Positions 9,641-20,246 are shown, counted from the stretch's first letter. The stretch: DNA of 22,332 bases from Folioceros fuciformis (GCA_049999805.1 JBNGIO010001385.1:1-22332); one strand, 5' to 3'. The notes: generated by a model not told the origin, from the letters alone. A program made the numbers and translations.

Positions 9641-9935
9641 GGCCTGTTGTCAACAACGCCATCTCTACGAAAGTTTAGATGGATGGTAAGTCTTTCACAT
9701 ATTTGGCGCCTTTGTGCCCTCTCGTGTTCTGTTTTGTACGCACTTGGGATTTGACTCGGCCTGTTGCCAAGAGCTCCATTTGTACAGAAGTGTACATGAT
9801 TGGTCAGTTGACATAAATCGTGACTCTATGCACTCTCGTGTTCTCGTCTCATCCTACAGACTCCGGACTTGACAGGCCTGTTGCCAAGCTCCACCTCGAC
9901 GAAAGTATACACGCCCAGTGAAATCTCCCTTGTAA
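9641..9935 (+). repeat. Degenerate 117-bp tandem repeat, about 2.5 units
   Basis: The phrase GGCCTGTTG(C/T)CAA recurs at 9641, 9758 and 9875, exactly 117 bp apart. Further shared phrases are CTCTCGTGTTCT in the first two units and ACGAAAGT in the first and third. Stops occur in every frame, so it is not obviously coding. Confidence 0.7.
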
Positions 9936-10440
9936 CTGAAGCCCGATGACTACACGGAGTCCCCTTCCTATTTTGAGCCCGTGTGCTCACTAGCAGGTCA
10001 AACTTGAAGGGAAATCAGAAGCACTTTGGCAAAGGGGCTTGAAAATTTCATCTTCATCCTGTCCCATGCGTACCATGAAGTGTTTGGGATCTTGCCCCGT
10101 CTCCTCTACCGGATAATTCAAGTTTGCCCAACAAAACAAGGGAAATCAGTTAAGGGTTGAGGTTGGAAATTGTTTTTTCCTTCAAAATAATATTTCAATG
10201 TTTACAACATTAAAATATAACATGAAAAACTCTATATTTAAAGTCTTTTTTTACAGATCATACTCCATTTTCTTATGAACATACAAAAACATTTGACCTT
10301 AAAATACTTTGTTGAAGACAAGTAATACCAATACTGAAATAAGTGTTTATAAAAAAATACCATGACAAGAGCACCTTTGTGCTGATGACCAAACCAAACA
10401 AATGGGTTCTAAATTTCCTAGAACATCTCGTGGAATTGGA
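9936..10440. other. Intergenic, AT-rich from 10165
   Basis: The first part is ordinary unique-looking DNA. From about 10165 to 10370 composition becomes strongly AT-rich with T and A runs. This may be the edge of a non-autonomous repeat element containing the arrays that follow, but I could not find its termini. Confidence 0.4.
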
Positions 10441-10469
10441 GCCATGGATGGGCTAGTTGGTTGCACAAA

Positions 10470-10765
10470 TCAAAGAAAGTTGTAGGAGCCAACTTCATAA
10501 AATACATGAAAGTTGTTATGACAACATGATTCTTGCAACAATTACGTGCATGTAATGCAAGCTGCATGGGCAGGGTGCCTTTTGCTGCAAAGCCACATGT
10601 GCTAAACAAAAGTTGAAACAACGGCGCCTTTCAGTACAAGAGCTACATGTCTCAGATAAAAGGTGTAGAAGCCACACTTTTGTTGCAAGACTTGCACACA
10701 TCATACAAAAGTTGTAGGAGCACATTTTGTTGCAAGAACTAGACGGGTCAAACCAAAGTGATAGG
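10470..10765 (+). repeat. Degenerate array with 50-bp period
   Basis: A CAAAAGTTGTAGGAGC-like phrase followed by TTTTGTTGCAAGAA-like sequence recurs with starts near 10607, 10658, 10707 and 10754, about 50 bp apart, with poorer copies at 10476 and 10508. Minus-strand open frames across the array result from the periodicity and are not credible genes. Confidence 0.65.
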
Positions 10766-10811
10766 AAAATAATTTCCTCCAAGTGCCCAGACATGAGCAA
10801 TCGGATGAGAT

Positions 10812-11138
10812 AGGAATTCCAATGTTTGGTGCACAACCTATATAAGAGTACTTTGTCAAAGCACACTCAAGAGAGTGAGACAATTCTTGAATGCAGCACA
10901 CGTCGGAAGGGTTACATGGAAAAGAAATTCCAATTTGTGGTGCAGAAACTACACAAGAGACCTTTGACATTGCATACTCAAGAGTGTGAAACAATTCTTT
11001 TGCCTAACTCAAGGTTGCATGTCACACTAGCTTTTGGCAATAGTGACAACCTTTGACATTGCATACTCAAGAGTGTGAAACAATTCTTCTGTCCAACTCA
11101 AGGTTGCATGCCACACTAGCTTTTGGCAAAAGTGACAA
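10812..11138 (+). repeat. 89-bp tandem duplication plus older related copy
   Basis: Units 10961-11049 and 11050-11138 differ at only a few positions. An older relative sits upstream: GGAATTCCAATGTTTGG...CACTCAAGAGAGTGAGACAA (10812-10885) parallels AGAAATTCCAATTTGTGG...TACTCAAGAGTGTGAAACAA (10924-10995). The region therefore shows at least two rounds of duplication. Confidence 0.85.
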
Positions 11139-12600
11139 CAGAGGCAACAATGATCATTGATGCATGCTTGGCATGCCTCATAGAAATACTTGGATTGAAA
11201 TATTTGGAAACGAATCCGTAGACAATAATGCCAAAAGTTATTGTCTCATGTCATAAAAATATTTGGGGATCACAGATGTAAGATGTGTACTACAAGAGTA
11301 TGTAAATGAAAAAGTGGAACACTATATGGCATATGACGAGATTGATATTCCGTAGGACCGTCCAAGCATGATGGTTCCTCTTCTCCTGCAAGCATGATAG
11401 TTCCTCTTCCACAAGAAGAAAAAAAAGCTTCCCGCTGGTCATCCCAAAAGTTTAGGCCAAGGTTTCTATATACTACATTCATGTAATATTTAAGTTGGAT
11501 AAAAGCAAATAAGTACCTTCGAATTCTCCCACTTTTTCCATATGCAGGGTGAAATTTCTTTGTGGACATCGCAACTTGCAAGCTTGGGATCCGTACCTGA
11601 TCTTGAGGCAGAGGAACATATCACCATATAAAACTAAGCACATACATGGACCGTAGCTTGTCATTCTGCAGTCGCAGCGAATGTATTAAAGTCACCAGAG
11701 GACAGGAGTGTGTGCGCTGGCACTAGGCTCCAGGGGCCTTGACACGTGGACTGGATTTTAGTATATTTTTACTGAAGTGCCCTGCACATTGCAGTCTCTC
11801 AGACAGTGCAGACCGGAACAGACAAGCATGTGACTTTGATCAGGGCGTGTGCAGAGAAGCAGCTACCCACTGCACCACACACCTTCCAAAGTGTGTACTG
11901 TGGGACTTGTACGTCCACCTGAGTCTCTCTCTTTGTTGGCTTTGGAGCAAAGCGGTGAGCACCTAACGCTTGGAGCATCTGGGATACAAGAGCACTCCTG
12001 GAACAAAGCTCGTCACTGCGTTTATCATGTCTTCCGCCTTGCTTTATACCTGCCACAACCTTCATCCCTAAAAGCTTGCCGTAACCAGAAATACGAAATG
12101 CAGCTGCTGCTGGAGGATGCACCGTATTCGACATGCTGGAGGCTTCTACACGTCCTTGCTTCGGATATGAGTTAGACTCCGAATCCATTGCAACAGCTCT
12201 CCGTCCGGTTGAGCTCACAATGGTGTCATCGTACCATGACCCAAAACTCCTCCACTTCCATGGACAGACTCACCCTAGTCTTACGTGGCTGGTGAGCTCG
12301 CCAATTTCTTCCATTCAGCAGGTTCTGGGAGGGAGATGATTGGTTACAGGATGGTGCCAAACCGGAAAGCGTGGCAGACTGAAGCCCATGAGGAGGAGCA
12401 AGTTCAACAAGACCATTCCGTAATTGTCCAGTTGCCAGAATCGCATGTCCATTTCCAAGCTCCACCTGACCCGACCGCCCCCGGGCAACAACGCATCACA
12501 ATATGATGATTGCCAGGCTTCAGCATTCATGTGTCAGACTCCGCAGAAGCGGGCTTTGCAACCGCCTTGAATGGATAGCCAAACCGGCTGTTCGGTAACA
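11139..12600. other. Intergenic, no recognised gene; minor 26-bp repeat
   Basis: Contains a two-copy 26-bp direct repeat (CAAGCATGAT(G/A)GTTCCTCTTC, at 11363 and 11389). A 139-codon minus-strand open frame (12218-11799) has coding-like composition and contains a GCAG/GTATAA donor-like site near 12052. It matches nothing I know and overlaps a plus-strand frame, so it is left uncalled. Confidence 0.4.
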
Positions 12601-13059
12601 CTGAAGGGCCAGAGGTTAAAGCGAAGACCACCTTGGTTGGCCCGTCAGCGCGTGGTCTGTTCGCTTTGCTTTGCTGCAGTGCATGTGCAATCTCTCTCGC
12701 ACATCTGGGCCGTGGCAGGACAAGAGCAAGGCAAGGAGGGGTGAGTTCAGCCTTGTCTCACCAACGTCACCGGCTTGGGTTCGGGGCCTTGACAGCGTTG
12801 ATTGCACCACCCTGGAGGGGAGTGGGTTCGGCACTCCGTCTGCAAAAGCACCAGTCTTGTGGGAAAAAGGAAAAAGCGAAAGTGTCCGTGCCATTAATGG
12901 GGATTCTGCAGGAGGCAATAAAAAACGACTGACGAACCCCGAGGAGAGAGCTGCGTCCTGGGATGCCCTGGAAAGCAAGCGTGGAGGAAGAAACGGAGTC
13001 GGAGGGGATGGGTTCCGGGACAAGTCGGTCCTCTTATTAGCAAATGCTCGTAGGAGTTT

Positions 13060-13078
13060 CCGCTGCGAAAAGCAGCGG
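13060..13078 (+). repeat. Hairpin, 7-bp stem with GAAAA loop
   Basis: CCGCTGC (13060-13066) and GCAGCGG (13072-13078) pair perfectly around GAAAA. This is a stable RNA-type hairpin shape. Its role is unknown. Confidence 0.7.
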
Positions 13079-13186
13079 CTAGCAGTGCGCCAGCCTTTAC
13101 TGTCTCGTTCAGGACTGACGCTGACGAGCCTGAGACGGACCTCCACCGGGTCTCTCTCTCGGGTAGATGGTGGAAGAACGCGTCTG

Positions 13187-13205
13187 TGGGATATGCCATA
13201 TCCCA
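13187..13205 (+). repeat. Hairpin, 8-bp stem with 3-nt loop
   Basis: TGGGATAT (13187-13194) and ATATCCCA (13198-13205) are exact reverse complements around GCC. Confidence 0.75.
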
Positions 13206-13621
13206 AGCCCCAGAAGTCGGTACTGCTCTACCTAGTCCTTGTGTTCACACCTGGAGTTGCCACCGACTTGAGCAATGATAGAAGGAAGGCCTCAAACCTC
13301 GACATATGACTGAATGACTTGATTGGAGGTCTTGTTCGAACTAGCGGTTTCTAATGAACAACGAATGCTGGCCTTTCGCCTCCACTTTCTCCGTGAGTTC
13401 AAGCAACACAAGAGCATTGAAAACAGGTGTCCCGCTTTCAGGCTCCGGTGTCTCACAAAGGGGTAAAACTTTGCTCACAAACCACCATCCTGACAGAAAC
13501 AACGGAGGATCATTCCGGACGCTCCCTGGCGAGCCGGCACGCCTGCCACGACGGCTCCTGAATCCTGGTGTGGCGTCCTCCTACTGCCCAAGTCCACTCT
13601 TCTTGGCTTTTCCTGAGCTAG

Positions 13622-13637
13622 CCGCCTGTGCGGGCGG
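13622..13637 (+). repeat. Short GC hairpin
   Basis: CCGCC (13622-13626) pairs with GGCGG (13633-13637) around a 6-nt loop. Weak taken alone, but it adds to the structured character of the block. Confidence 0.45.
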
Positions 13638-13860
13638 ACACGCAGGCTGTCATGACGTTGTCTCTATGAAGACCTGGACTTTTGATGATCTCATCCCGAC
13701 TGGCGTTTCGAACACCCCGATACTCGAACTCATCTCCCGGAAACCTCCTCGTACGGCGTGCTCACCACACCTGGGTCCCAAAGCTCCACGGGCCATAGAT
13801 GTCAGCAGGCATCAGTCATCTCTGAATTCTCTGTAAGCACAATTTTGGTGAATGTCTAAA

Positions 13861-15081
13861 TGGTCCTCAAACCCTGGATGCCATGGCCATAGCTCGTCAT
13901 GCCAGGCTGAAAGGAGGATGGGAATTCTTCGTGGATCTATCCTTCTTGGCCTTCGATTGCAAGTATGTACATGTAGCGAGGAGATTTGGATGTTCCCCAG
14001 TGCGGTAAGATTTTTTTGAGTTACAGCGCACGGGGCTATCGCTGTCAGTCCCGGCAGAAAAAAGGCAGTTCCTGCGCTATTTGGCTGTGAAGAAGAGGTA
14101 TTGTATGGGGACAAAAACAGCATGCGGATTTGGCGGTTGTTAGAGGGGCAGAGGCCGCCAAGCCCTGCATTCTTATTAAAATGTCTGCCATTCCTTTCTG
14201 CAGGACCGTGGCAGGAGCATTAACAGTGCTCTCCAGAGCTTCCCAAATCCTGCGGGATAACAATCAGGGTTTCGAGGTCCGAGGTCCTGAGGCGCTTTCT
14301 GTTGACATCTGGGAGGAATGGCATTTGTCTTATTCCGTCAAGTCATGCGGCAGGAGATCGTGGTTATGGAAGTTTATGGTGCCTGCCTCTCGCATCCAAT
14401 GCGGCTTTACCTTAAAAAGGACCGGTGTCTGATCCGGCTCTAGGGACCCCAATTGAACATGAGGAGCAAGGCATTCAAGAAACGCGGCTTTGCCTTCAAG
14501 AGCATCGGAGTCCGCTATCGCACTTAGGGTTTGGACACTAGGAGCAAGAAGAAATTGAAGACGGGGGTTGATGATGTTTATGAGGAAAACGCTGATGATG
14601 ATCTCCTACTTGGCTCGGCTCGGCTCGGCTCGGCCCTGTCCTGCACCTGCCTGCAAGCTGTACCCTAGCATAATGCCTGATCAGAGACTTTGGCATATCT
14701 TATTACAGTCCACTTGCCTCCAGGCGAGAGCTGGAACATGACGTATGGATCTACAAGCTGTGGCAGGCGGGAAGGCATGGAGGGAGCCACGTCGCAAGGC
14801 ATCCGTTAGAACGACGGGGGGTCAATGCCGTCCGGCTTCCTTTGTCCGGATCGGCAGCCTTTTGCATCACGTGAAGCTCGATAGGGCAAGAGCTCGGGTT
14901 CGATGTACCCACAGACACTCCATGGTGTTGATGCCATGGCCAGCCGAGTGGCCACCGCCATGGATGAGGACCCGAGGGGCAAGGGCGCGTCACGCTGCAC
15001 GCACATTGGGAACGCTGGCCGAGGAGGCACCTCAAGTGACGCGACTCGACTCGACATGTCCCGTCCCACGTCCCTTGTTCC
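13861..15081. other. Intergenic, no recognised gene; GGCTC simple repeat
   Basis: A pentanucleotide (GGCTC)n tract lies at 14612-14634. Open frames at 14130-14432 (+), 14745-15092 (+) and 15185-14751 (-) overlap one another or lack any recognisable motif. No RNA gene seen. Confidence 0.45.
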
Positions 15082-15807
15082 TTGTCACGTGAATCCAAGC
15101 TTTCCTGTTTCCACCATCGTGAGCCTCTATCACTTTGTGGAGCCTGTGCAACGCAATATGTAGGTGAGTGGCTTGCTGCCACCACGATTCATGCACTCCA
15201 TTCATCGGGAAGGGAGATCATGTGCACTGAACCCGGTGAAGTGACATTGTGGTGGTGGTGTGTGATTTGTCATATTCCTGCTCCTCACGAGTTGGAGCTC
15301 GAATCACATGACATTCATCTCCGAAGAGAAATGCCTGGAGACATCTCAATTCGAGCTGTGATATCCGAGAAGAGAAAAGCGCAGGATGGAATGACATTTG
15401 CCAACTCGAAGACCATGCTTGAGATCAAGTCACATTTGGATTTGTCATGTCCGAGAGAAAAGTGGAAGCTGGCCAGGCATTTCCATTTCGGAGATGGTGC
15501 CCAAGGCGACACATTCCCAATACACCATGTCACATCCAAGCTGCATACGCGACACTTGGATAAACTGCAGCCCGCTTTCCAGATCCCCTATTCAGCAGCG
15601 CAGCAGGCAGGCATGAGAGGATTTTGCTCACTTCGCGTATCCCATGTTCAAAAGAGGAAAACTGGCTTATCATACTCTCTCATCAAGCCCCCCCTGCAAC
15701 CAGTTTGGAGATATGCCAGCCACAGCTTTCTAGACGTACGAATGTTATTCCATATTTTCCATAAACTTTCATTGCAGATCATTGTACATGCACCTGTGGA
15801 AGAATGA
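15082..15807 (+). other. Unassigned 241-codon open frame, doubtful gene
   Basis: The longest uninterrupted plus-strand frame with no long antisense rival over its full length, though a 74-codon frame opposes part of it. I recognise no domain. It has no signal peptide, and its ATG is simply the first in the open stretch. The DNA at about 15320-15470 shows loose repeats of TCCGAGA(A)GAGAAA. After the TGA at 15805-15807 the same frame stays open for another 42 codons (15808-15933), including the run EPETKLVPEPEPEPKHETK and a basic stretch. An exon of an unknown gene or a chance frame are both possible. Confidence 0.2.
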
Positions 15808-15939
15808 GACATAGGCAGAGCCGAGCCTGAGACAAAGCTGGTGCCAGAGCCAGAACCGGAGCCGAAGCATGAGACAAAGAGACAAGAGAGACGTAGAAGA
15901 AAGCTGGGAATCACCAAATGGTGCAAGGCCACGTAACAG

Positions 15940-17602
15940 GGATGCATATTTTACAAACCACCAACAAAGTATCTGTGTACAGTAAGAGGGTTTGGTATGT
16001 TCCCAACGATTGAAATGAAGTAGCTACATATGTGCAGTACATCCCAAGGAAAGACCTCAAACAGGCAATGAAGAGCAGTCAAGGGATGTGGAGCAGGTGG
16101 GTACCCCCGTGCAACACACAGCCCTAGTCATAAAAACACGAGGGGTTCTGGCATTTTCCGAGAAAGGCAAGCGCGTTATGGATGGCGTCAATTTTAGCCG
16201 ACGGAGTGGATGGGCCGGCAATGTATCTACTGTATTTCCAAGTCGGGTTGAGGAACCGGAGTTTCTTTTCCAAAAGAAACTCGCACATGGGCAGCAGACA
16301 TCACATAAAAGAAGCCGAAAGGAAATCGAAAGGCTGACAGGGCGATCCCGAGGAGGATTTCAAGGGCCCAGGTTCCGCCACAGCAGTTTCGCCGGTGCTC
16401 AAACTCGTCTTCTTTACCCAATTGCATGAACAGTACCTGAGGTGGCAGAGTGATTCCCCCCTTCCCTACCGACCTGATTTGGGCCGACCATGAGTTCCAT
16501 GGAGTCCTCCTGCTCCTTCTGCTGCTTTTGTTTTTGTGGGTACTTCAGATGCCGGCGACAGCCTCCCCGGCTGCCCGCCTCCCTCGAGTCCCCCCACCCC
16601 ACAAACATACAGTTAAGTTAAGTCAGGTCCAGCTTCTTCGTGGCTGTAATTGGCTTGTGTTTGGTAGACCGCACCTTCCTTGCCGCCCTTTAGGCCATCA
16701 CATGGCCTCCTTCATCTCATTTGCTTGCCGTCTCCAAAGGCATCCTCCTTTGACTCCACAGACACACCGCCCAAGAAGCCAGCCACTTTACTTACTCCCA
16801 AATAATATATTATACTCCTGTTACGCTTAAACAGGCTGGACGGAGCGGCTAGAAAGAGAGTTAGAGAACCAAAACAAAAGCAGCACATCACGAAGCGTGG
16901 CCACAAAAGTGTTCGTGTCCGCTAGAGAGAGAAGCAGCTCCGAGGTGGAGGATGTACGTACTGCTCACTCTGAGGTGAGCATGTGCGAAAGAAATACAAA
17001 TATTTCACATGTCGGGTGAGAATATGGCACAAGGTAACGAAGTCGGTGAAGTAAGAGTAGAAAACTCGAGACACAGAACCCCTTTACGCCGGGTTTGCTG
17101 GTTTCGCCAGAGACCAGCCGGCGGAGGTGGCCCCTGGCGCCTGCATGGGTCCCAGAAGTAGTGGGTCAGGTGAATGGTACGGCGGCGCCGGTCGCCCGGT
17201 GCCTGCTAGCCGGTTCCCAGTCGCCGCCCGCCCCACCCCGCCCCACGTGGCCGGACCTCGCTACCCTGTGGGGTAGGTAGGTGAAACACAAGCTCGCTCG
17301 CTTGCGGCTCGGACACGGTTCCGTGTCCGACCCCAACCCCGACCCCGAGGTCAGACCAGGCCAGGTCCCGACGCACTGACGTCCCAGGCCCCCAGGGCAC
17401 CAGGCAGGGAGAGAAGCCGAGGCGGCTACCAAACCCACCCGTCCCTCCACCTTACACGCAACTATCATAAAACAAGTCATTAAATTGTCGAAAAATAGGC
17501 TGGCCTTGTAGCCCCGTTACCCATGATGCTTGGTTGGTTTGCTTACGGTATGGTTGGTTAGGTAGGTGTAACTATAGAAGCCAAAAACCTAGACGCAAGC
17601 TA
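15940..17602. other. Intergenic, no recognised gene; GC-rich near 17100-17400
   Basis: Frames at 16088-16429 and 16450-16830 (+) have no recognisable features; the leucine run in the second comes from a CTC/CTG/CTT-rich stretch. From about 17090 to 17420 the DNA is GC-rich with C-rich simple sequence (CCCCAACCCCGACCCCGA, 17331-17348). Confidence 0.45.
17309..17330. repeat. Perfect inverted repeat, 10-bp arms
   Basis: TCGGACACGG (17309-17318) and CCGTGTCCGA (17321-17330) are exact reverse complements separated by TT. It may be a palindromic protein-binding site or a hairpin. No neighbouring gene explains it. Confidence 0.8.
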
Positions 17603-17744
17603 TGTTGTGAGTTGTTAGGGCTTCATGGTAGCTTTAGATAGAATATAATTGACTCATGTACAAAAAGAGGTGAGAAATTTCAGCTTCCTTCAAAGTTAGT
17701 CATAACTGTACATGCTATCATGTATTGTAATGCGCATTGCTATA

Positions 17745-18270
17745 TAAAGGCTTGTGGTCTACATTTTAGTATTGCAGTGGTATCCATCTTCTTAGCCTAT
17801 ATAAAGACCTTGTTCTAGACTTGTAGTGTTGGACATATCTCTAGAGTGTGTATTGTGGTCTACATTTTAATAATGATGCATTGGTATTGTCTTCTTGGCC
17901 CATACAAAGGACTTCTCCTAAACTTGTACTGCTCAGTATCTATGTAGGGTGTCTTGTGGTCTGTATTTTAATAGTGCATTGGTATAGTCTTTGTAGCCTA
18001 TATAAAGGACTTCTGCTATACTTGTAGTGCTGAGTATCTCTGTAGTGTCTTGTGGTCTACATTTTAGCACTATATTGTACTATGTACATTTTAATACTGC
18101 ATCCTGCATCCGCATCCGTATAGTCTTTGTAGCCTAGACAAAGGACTTCTCCTAGGGTATCATGTTGAATATCTCTGTAGTGTGCCTTGTGGTCTACATT
18201 TTAGCACTATATTGTACTATGTAAAGGAACTTTCCTAGACATGGTAGCATTGAATAATGTCCCTGTAGTG
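17745..18270 (+). repeat. LTR array 1, about 100-bp repeats
   Basis: TGTGGTCTACATTTTA-like phrases recur near 17753, 17854, 17955, 18050 and 18187, so the period is about 100 bp with one longer step. Most units also carry an AGCCTATATAAAGGAC-like segment and a later TATCTCTGTAGTGT-like segment. The TATATAAAG motifs resemble TATA boxes. Confidence 0.8.
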
Positions 18271-18354
18271 TGCCTTTCCTGAGTTGAGCATGTTTGTGTC
18301 TCCTAGCTGTCTGTCCTTCTTGCTATTGTAACTTGTGTGATGTTGTAGCTTGCG

Positions 18355-19030
18355 TGGAAAGCTCTCCGCTCTATACTATTTGCAGCTTGTGTGCTCTTGA
18401 CACCTCTCTATAAAGCTCTCCACTCTTTGGTATTGTACCATATGTGCTATTGTAGCTTGTGTGCTCTTGTCAACTCTGTATAAAGCTCTCCACTCTTTGC
18501 TATTGTAGCTTGTGTGCTCTTGCCACCTCTCTATAAAGCTCTCCACTCTTTGCTATTGTACCGGATGTGCTATTGTAGCTTGTGTGCTCTTGCCAATGTA
18601 ACGTATGTGCTATTGTAGCTTGTGTGTTCTTGTCACCTCTCTATAAACCTCTCCACTCTTTGCTATTGTATCAGATGTGCTATTGTAGCTTGTGTGCTCT
18701 TAGCACCTTTCTATAAAGCTCTCCACTTTTTGCTATTCTAACTTGTGTGCTATTGACACTTCTCTACAAATCTCTGCACTCTTTGCTTCTATAACTTGTG
18801 TGCTATGGACACTTCTCTACAAAGCTCTCCACTCTTTGCTGCTATAGCTTGTATGCTATTGACACTTTTCTAAAAAGCTCTCCACTATTGTAATTTGTGT
18901 GCGATTGACACTTCTCTATAGAGATCTCCACTCTCCATTATTATAACTTGTGTGCTATTGACACTTCTCTATAAAGCTCTTCACTCTTCATTGTTGTAGT
19001 CTGTGTGCTATTGAGACCTCTCTATACAGC
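18355..19030 (+). repeat. LTR array 2, about 53-bp repeats
   Basis: About a dozen units, spaced about 50-75 bp, carry the phrases GCTATTGTAGCTTGTGTGCT, CACCTCTCTATAAAGC and TCTCCACTCTTTGC. Later units (from 18720) drift to CTATTGACACTTCTCTA. Many keep TATAAAG. The array ends directly before the LTR 3' end. Confidence 0.9.
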
Positions 19031-19060
19031 TTCTAGTGTGTTTTTCATACATTTTTACCA

Positions 19061-19072
19061 TGGTATCAGAGC
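19061..19072 (+). other. Retrotransposon primer-binding site (initiator tRNA-Met)
   Basis: TGGTATCAGAGC is complementary to the 3' end of plant initiator tRNA-Met and is the standard primer-binding site of plant Ty1/copia elements. It directly follows the LTR end and fixes the element's orientation as plus. Confidence 0.9.
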
Positions 19073-19520
19073 AAAACAAAACACAAGGAGGCTTCAAGGG
19101 TACTATTGGTGATTAGGATACCGGAGATGGGTGCGGATGTATGCATACTTAAGTTTTTTTCATCACTTCCTTTGAATAAATTCTCCAGACTAAGAACACT
19201 CTACAATCAACCCCATCAAATCATTCCCCAACCAAGATATGTTAGGTGTAGTCAACACTCCAAAACTAAGTGATCTTGAGAACTAGCATTGATCTTGTTT
19301 TCCAACAAAGTTTCATTTGTTTGTTAACACAACACTACAATTCTTCAACAACCTATCTCACTACTGCAACCCCCCCTAGTGCCCATCAAATATTCAAGTC
19401 TCGTGTCCCAAGATGAAATAAACCAGGAAGCATATACTGACAAAATAATGATTAACAAAAGCGGGTATAATGACGTGGAACGTGGAGAGGTAAAAAGAAA
19501 TCCTTGAAAGAAGTGCGTAT
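19073..19520 (+). other. Probable decayed internal region of the LTR element
   Basis: The sequence after the primer-binding site starts with an A-rich leader-like run, but no gag frame or zinc-knuckle motif is visible and stops occur in all frames. Where element DNA ends and host DNA starts is not visible. Confidence 0.35.
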
Positions 19521-20061
19521 GAGGTAGGTGGAGGGAAGCAGGTGGGTGGGCGAGGCCACGTGGCAGAAACGAGATGCCAAGACGTGGTGCGTCCATGGGC
19601 GCTCAGCGTGGGCTTTCGGGTGTGGGCAAAGCAGGGGCAAATATCCGGGTGGGCCTGGGCTGGGGACCAGTCTGGGCCTGGGCCTGGGCTGGGCGTCGGG
19701 TACGATTTGGGTTCTCACGTGGATGACCGGCTGGGCCGGTGGTCCGGTCACTCCGGACACCGGTTCCCATGTGTCGCAAAACGTTAAGGCCGGGCTTTCC
19801 CGAATCCCGGTTGGAGTGAGGACGAGGCCACGCTTCTTCCTGGGTCCCCGTCGCTGCTTCCTCGAAGCTGCAACTACAGGTGCGTACCACACACTCGTCC
19901 ACACCCCCGGACCCGTAACCCACTTGGACGGACGGACGGACGGACTGAGGTTGGTCGTACTTTGGCGTGACTCGCCATGTGCCGTGATGGATCGGTGTGT
20001 CCATTTTTGGATGTCCTTACCTCTTCGTTCTATATATATATATATATATAGTTATATATAT
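19521..20061. other. GC-rich stretch with simple repeats
   Basis: GGGCCT-type low complexity at about 19645-19700, (GGAC)5 at 19926-19945 and (TA)10 at 20031-20050 followed by more TA. Long frames on both strands (19528-20064 plus, 19904-19452 minus) follow from the composition and are not called. Confidence 0.6.
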
Positions 20062-20246
20062 TAATTGTTTTTTTTTTACTTTTGTCCTACATGGACAAAA
20101 TAATCATATTCTTTCAAATAATATTAGGCTCTCGGAACTGTTGGTCAGGGTCATGTATGTGGCTTGGAAGAACCATATGCCAATGACTTTACGGGAGCCG
20201 GGGGACCTTGACGCAAAGCAATGTAATGTCAAGACTTTACTATGAA

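Larger units (their letters stand above)
12600..13860. other. GC-rich block with hairpins and overlapping open frames
   Basis: Long open frames run on both strands (12671-13309 plus, 13206-12616 minus, 13354-13836 plus), a usual by-product of GC-rich DNA. The sequence carries several compact perfect hairpins listed separately and differs in texture from its neighbours. It reminds me of plant organellar intron or spacer DNA transferred to the nucleus, but I could not identify a specific mitochondrial or plastid gene, an rRNA, or a convincing group II domain V. Origin unresolved. Confidence 0.3.
17603..19060 (+). mobile_element. Copia-type LTR (5' LTR orientation)
   Basis: The stretch runs from TGTTGTGAGTTGTTAGGG, a typical copia-like LTR start, to ...TTTTTACCA, immediately followed by a tRNA-Met primer-binding site. 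That gives an LTR of about 1458 bp on the plus strand. The 3' end is well fixed by the primer-binding site; the 5' end is inferred from the TG and the change of sequence character. Most of its length consists of two tandem arrays. No gag-pol frame follows and no second LTR is in the window, so the element is truncated or continues only as decayed DNA. Its relation to the pol remnant at 4010-5611 cannot be decided here. Confidence 0.7.

Noticed and set aside
11799-12218. 139-codon minus-strand open frame with a donor-like site
   Set aside because: Composition is plausible, but there is no family resemblance, no partner exon could be identified, and a plus-strand frame of similar size overlaps it.
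13730-13780. Possible group II intron domain V remnant (CCTCCTCGTACGGCGTGCTC)
   Set aside because: The 3'-half resemblance is not matched by a pairing 5' half on either strand, so the domain cannot be folded.
16495-16550. Leucine-rich stretch resembling a membrane segment
   Set aside because: It comes from a CTC/CTT/CTG low-complexity tract, and the rest of the frame has no protein-like features.
3506-17567. GGTTAGGTAGGT at 3506-3517 and 17556-17567, resembling plant MYB AC elements on the minus strand
   Set aside because: Two 12-base matches 14 kb apart, one of them in unassigned DNA. No linked gene or conserved position in the second duplication copy supports a function.
19452-20064. Long overlapping frames of 130-178 codons on both strands
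   Set aside because: They lie over GC-rich simple sequence (GGGCCT, GGAC), which yields long frames without coding. There are no motifs, and one frame ends in the TA repeat.
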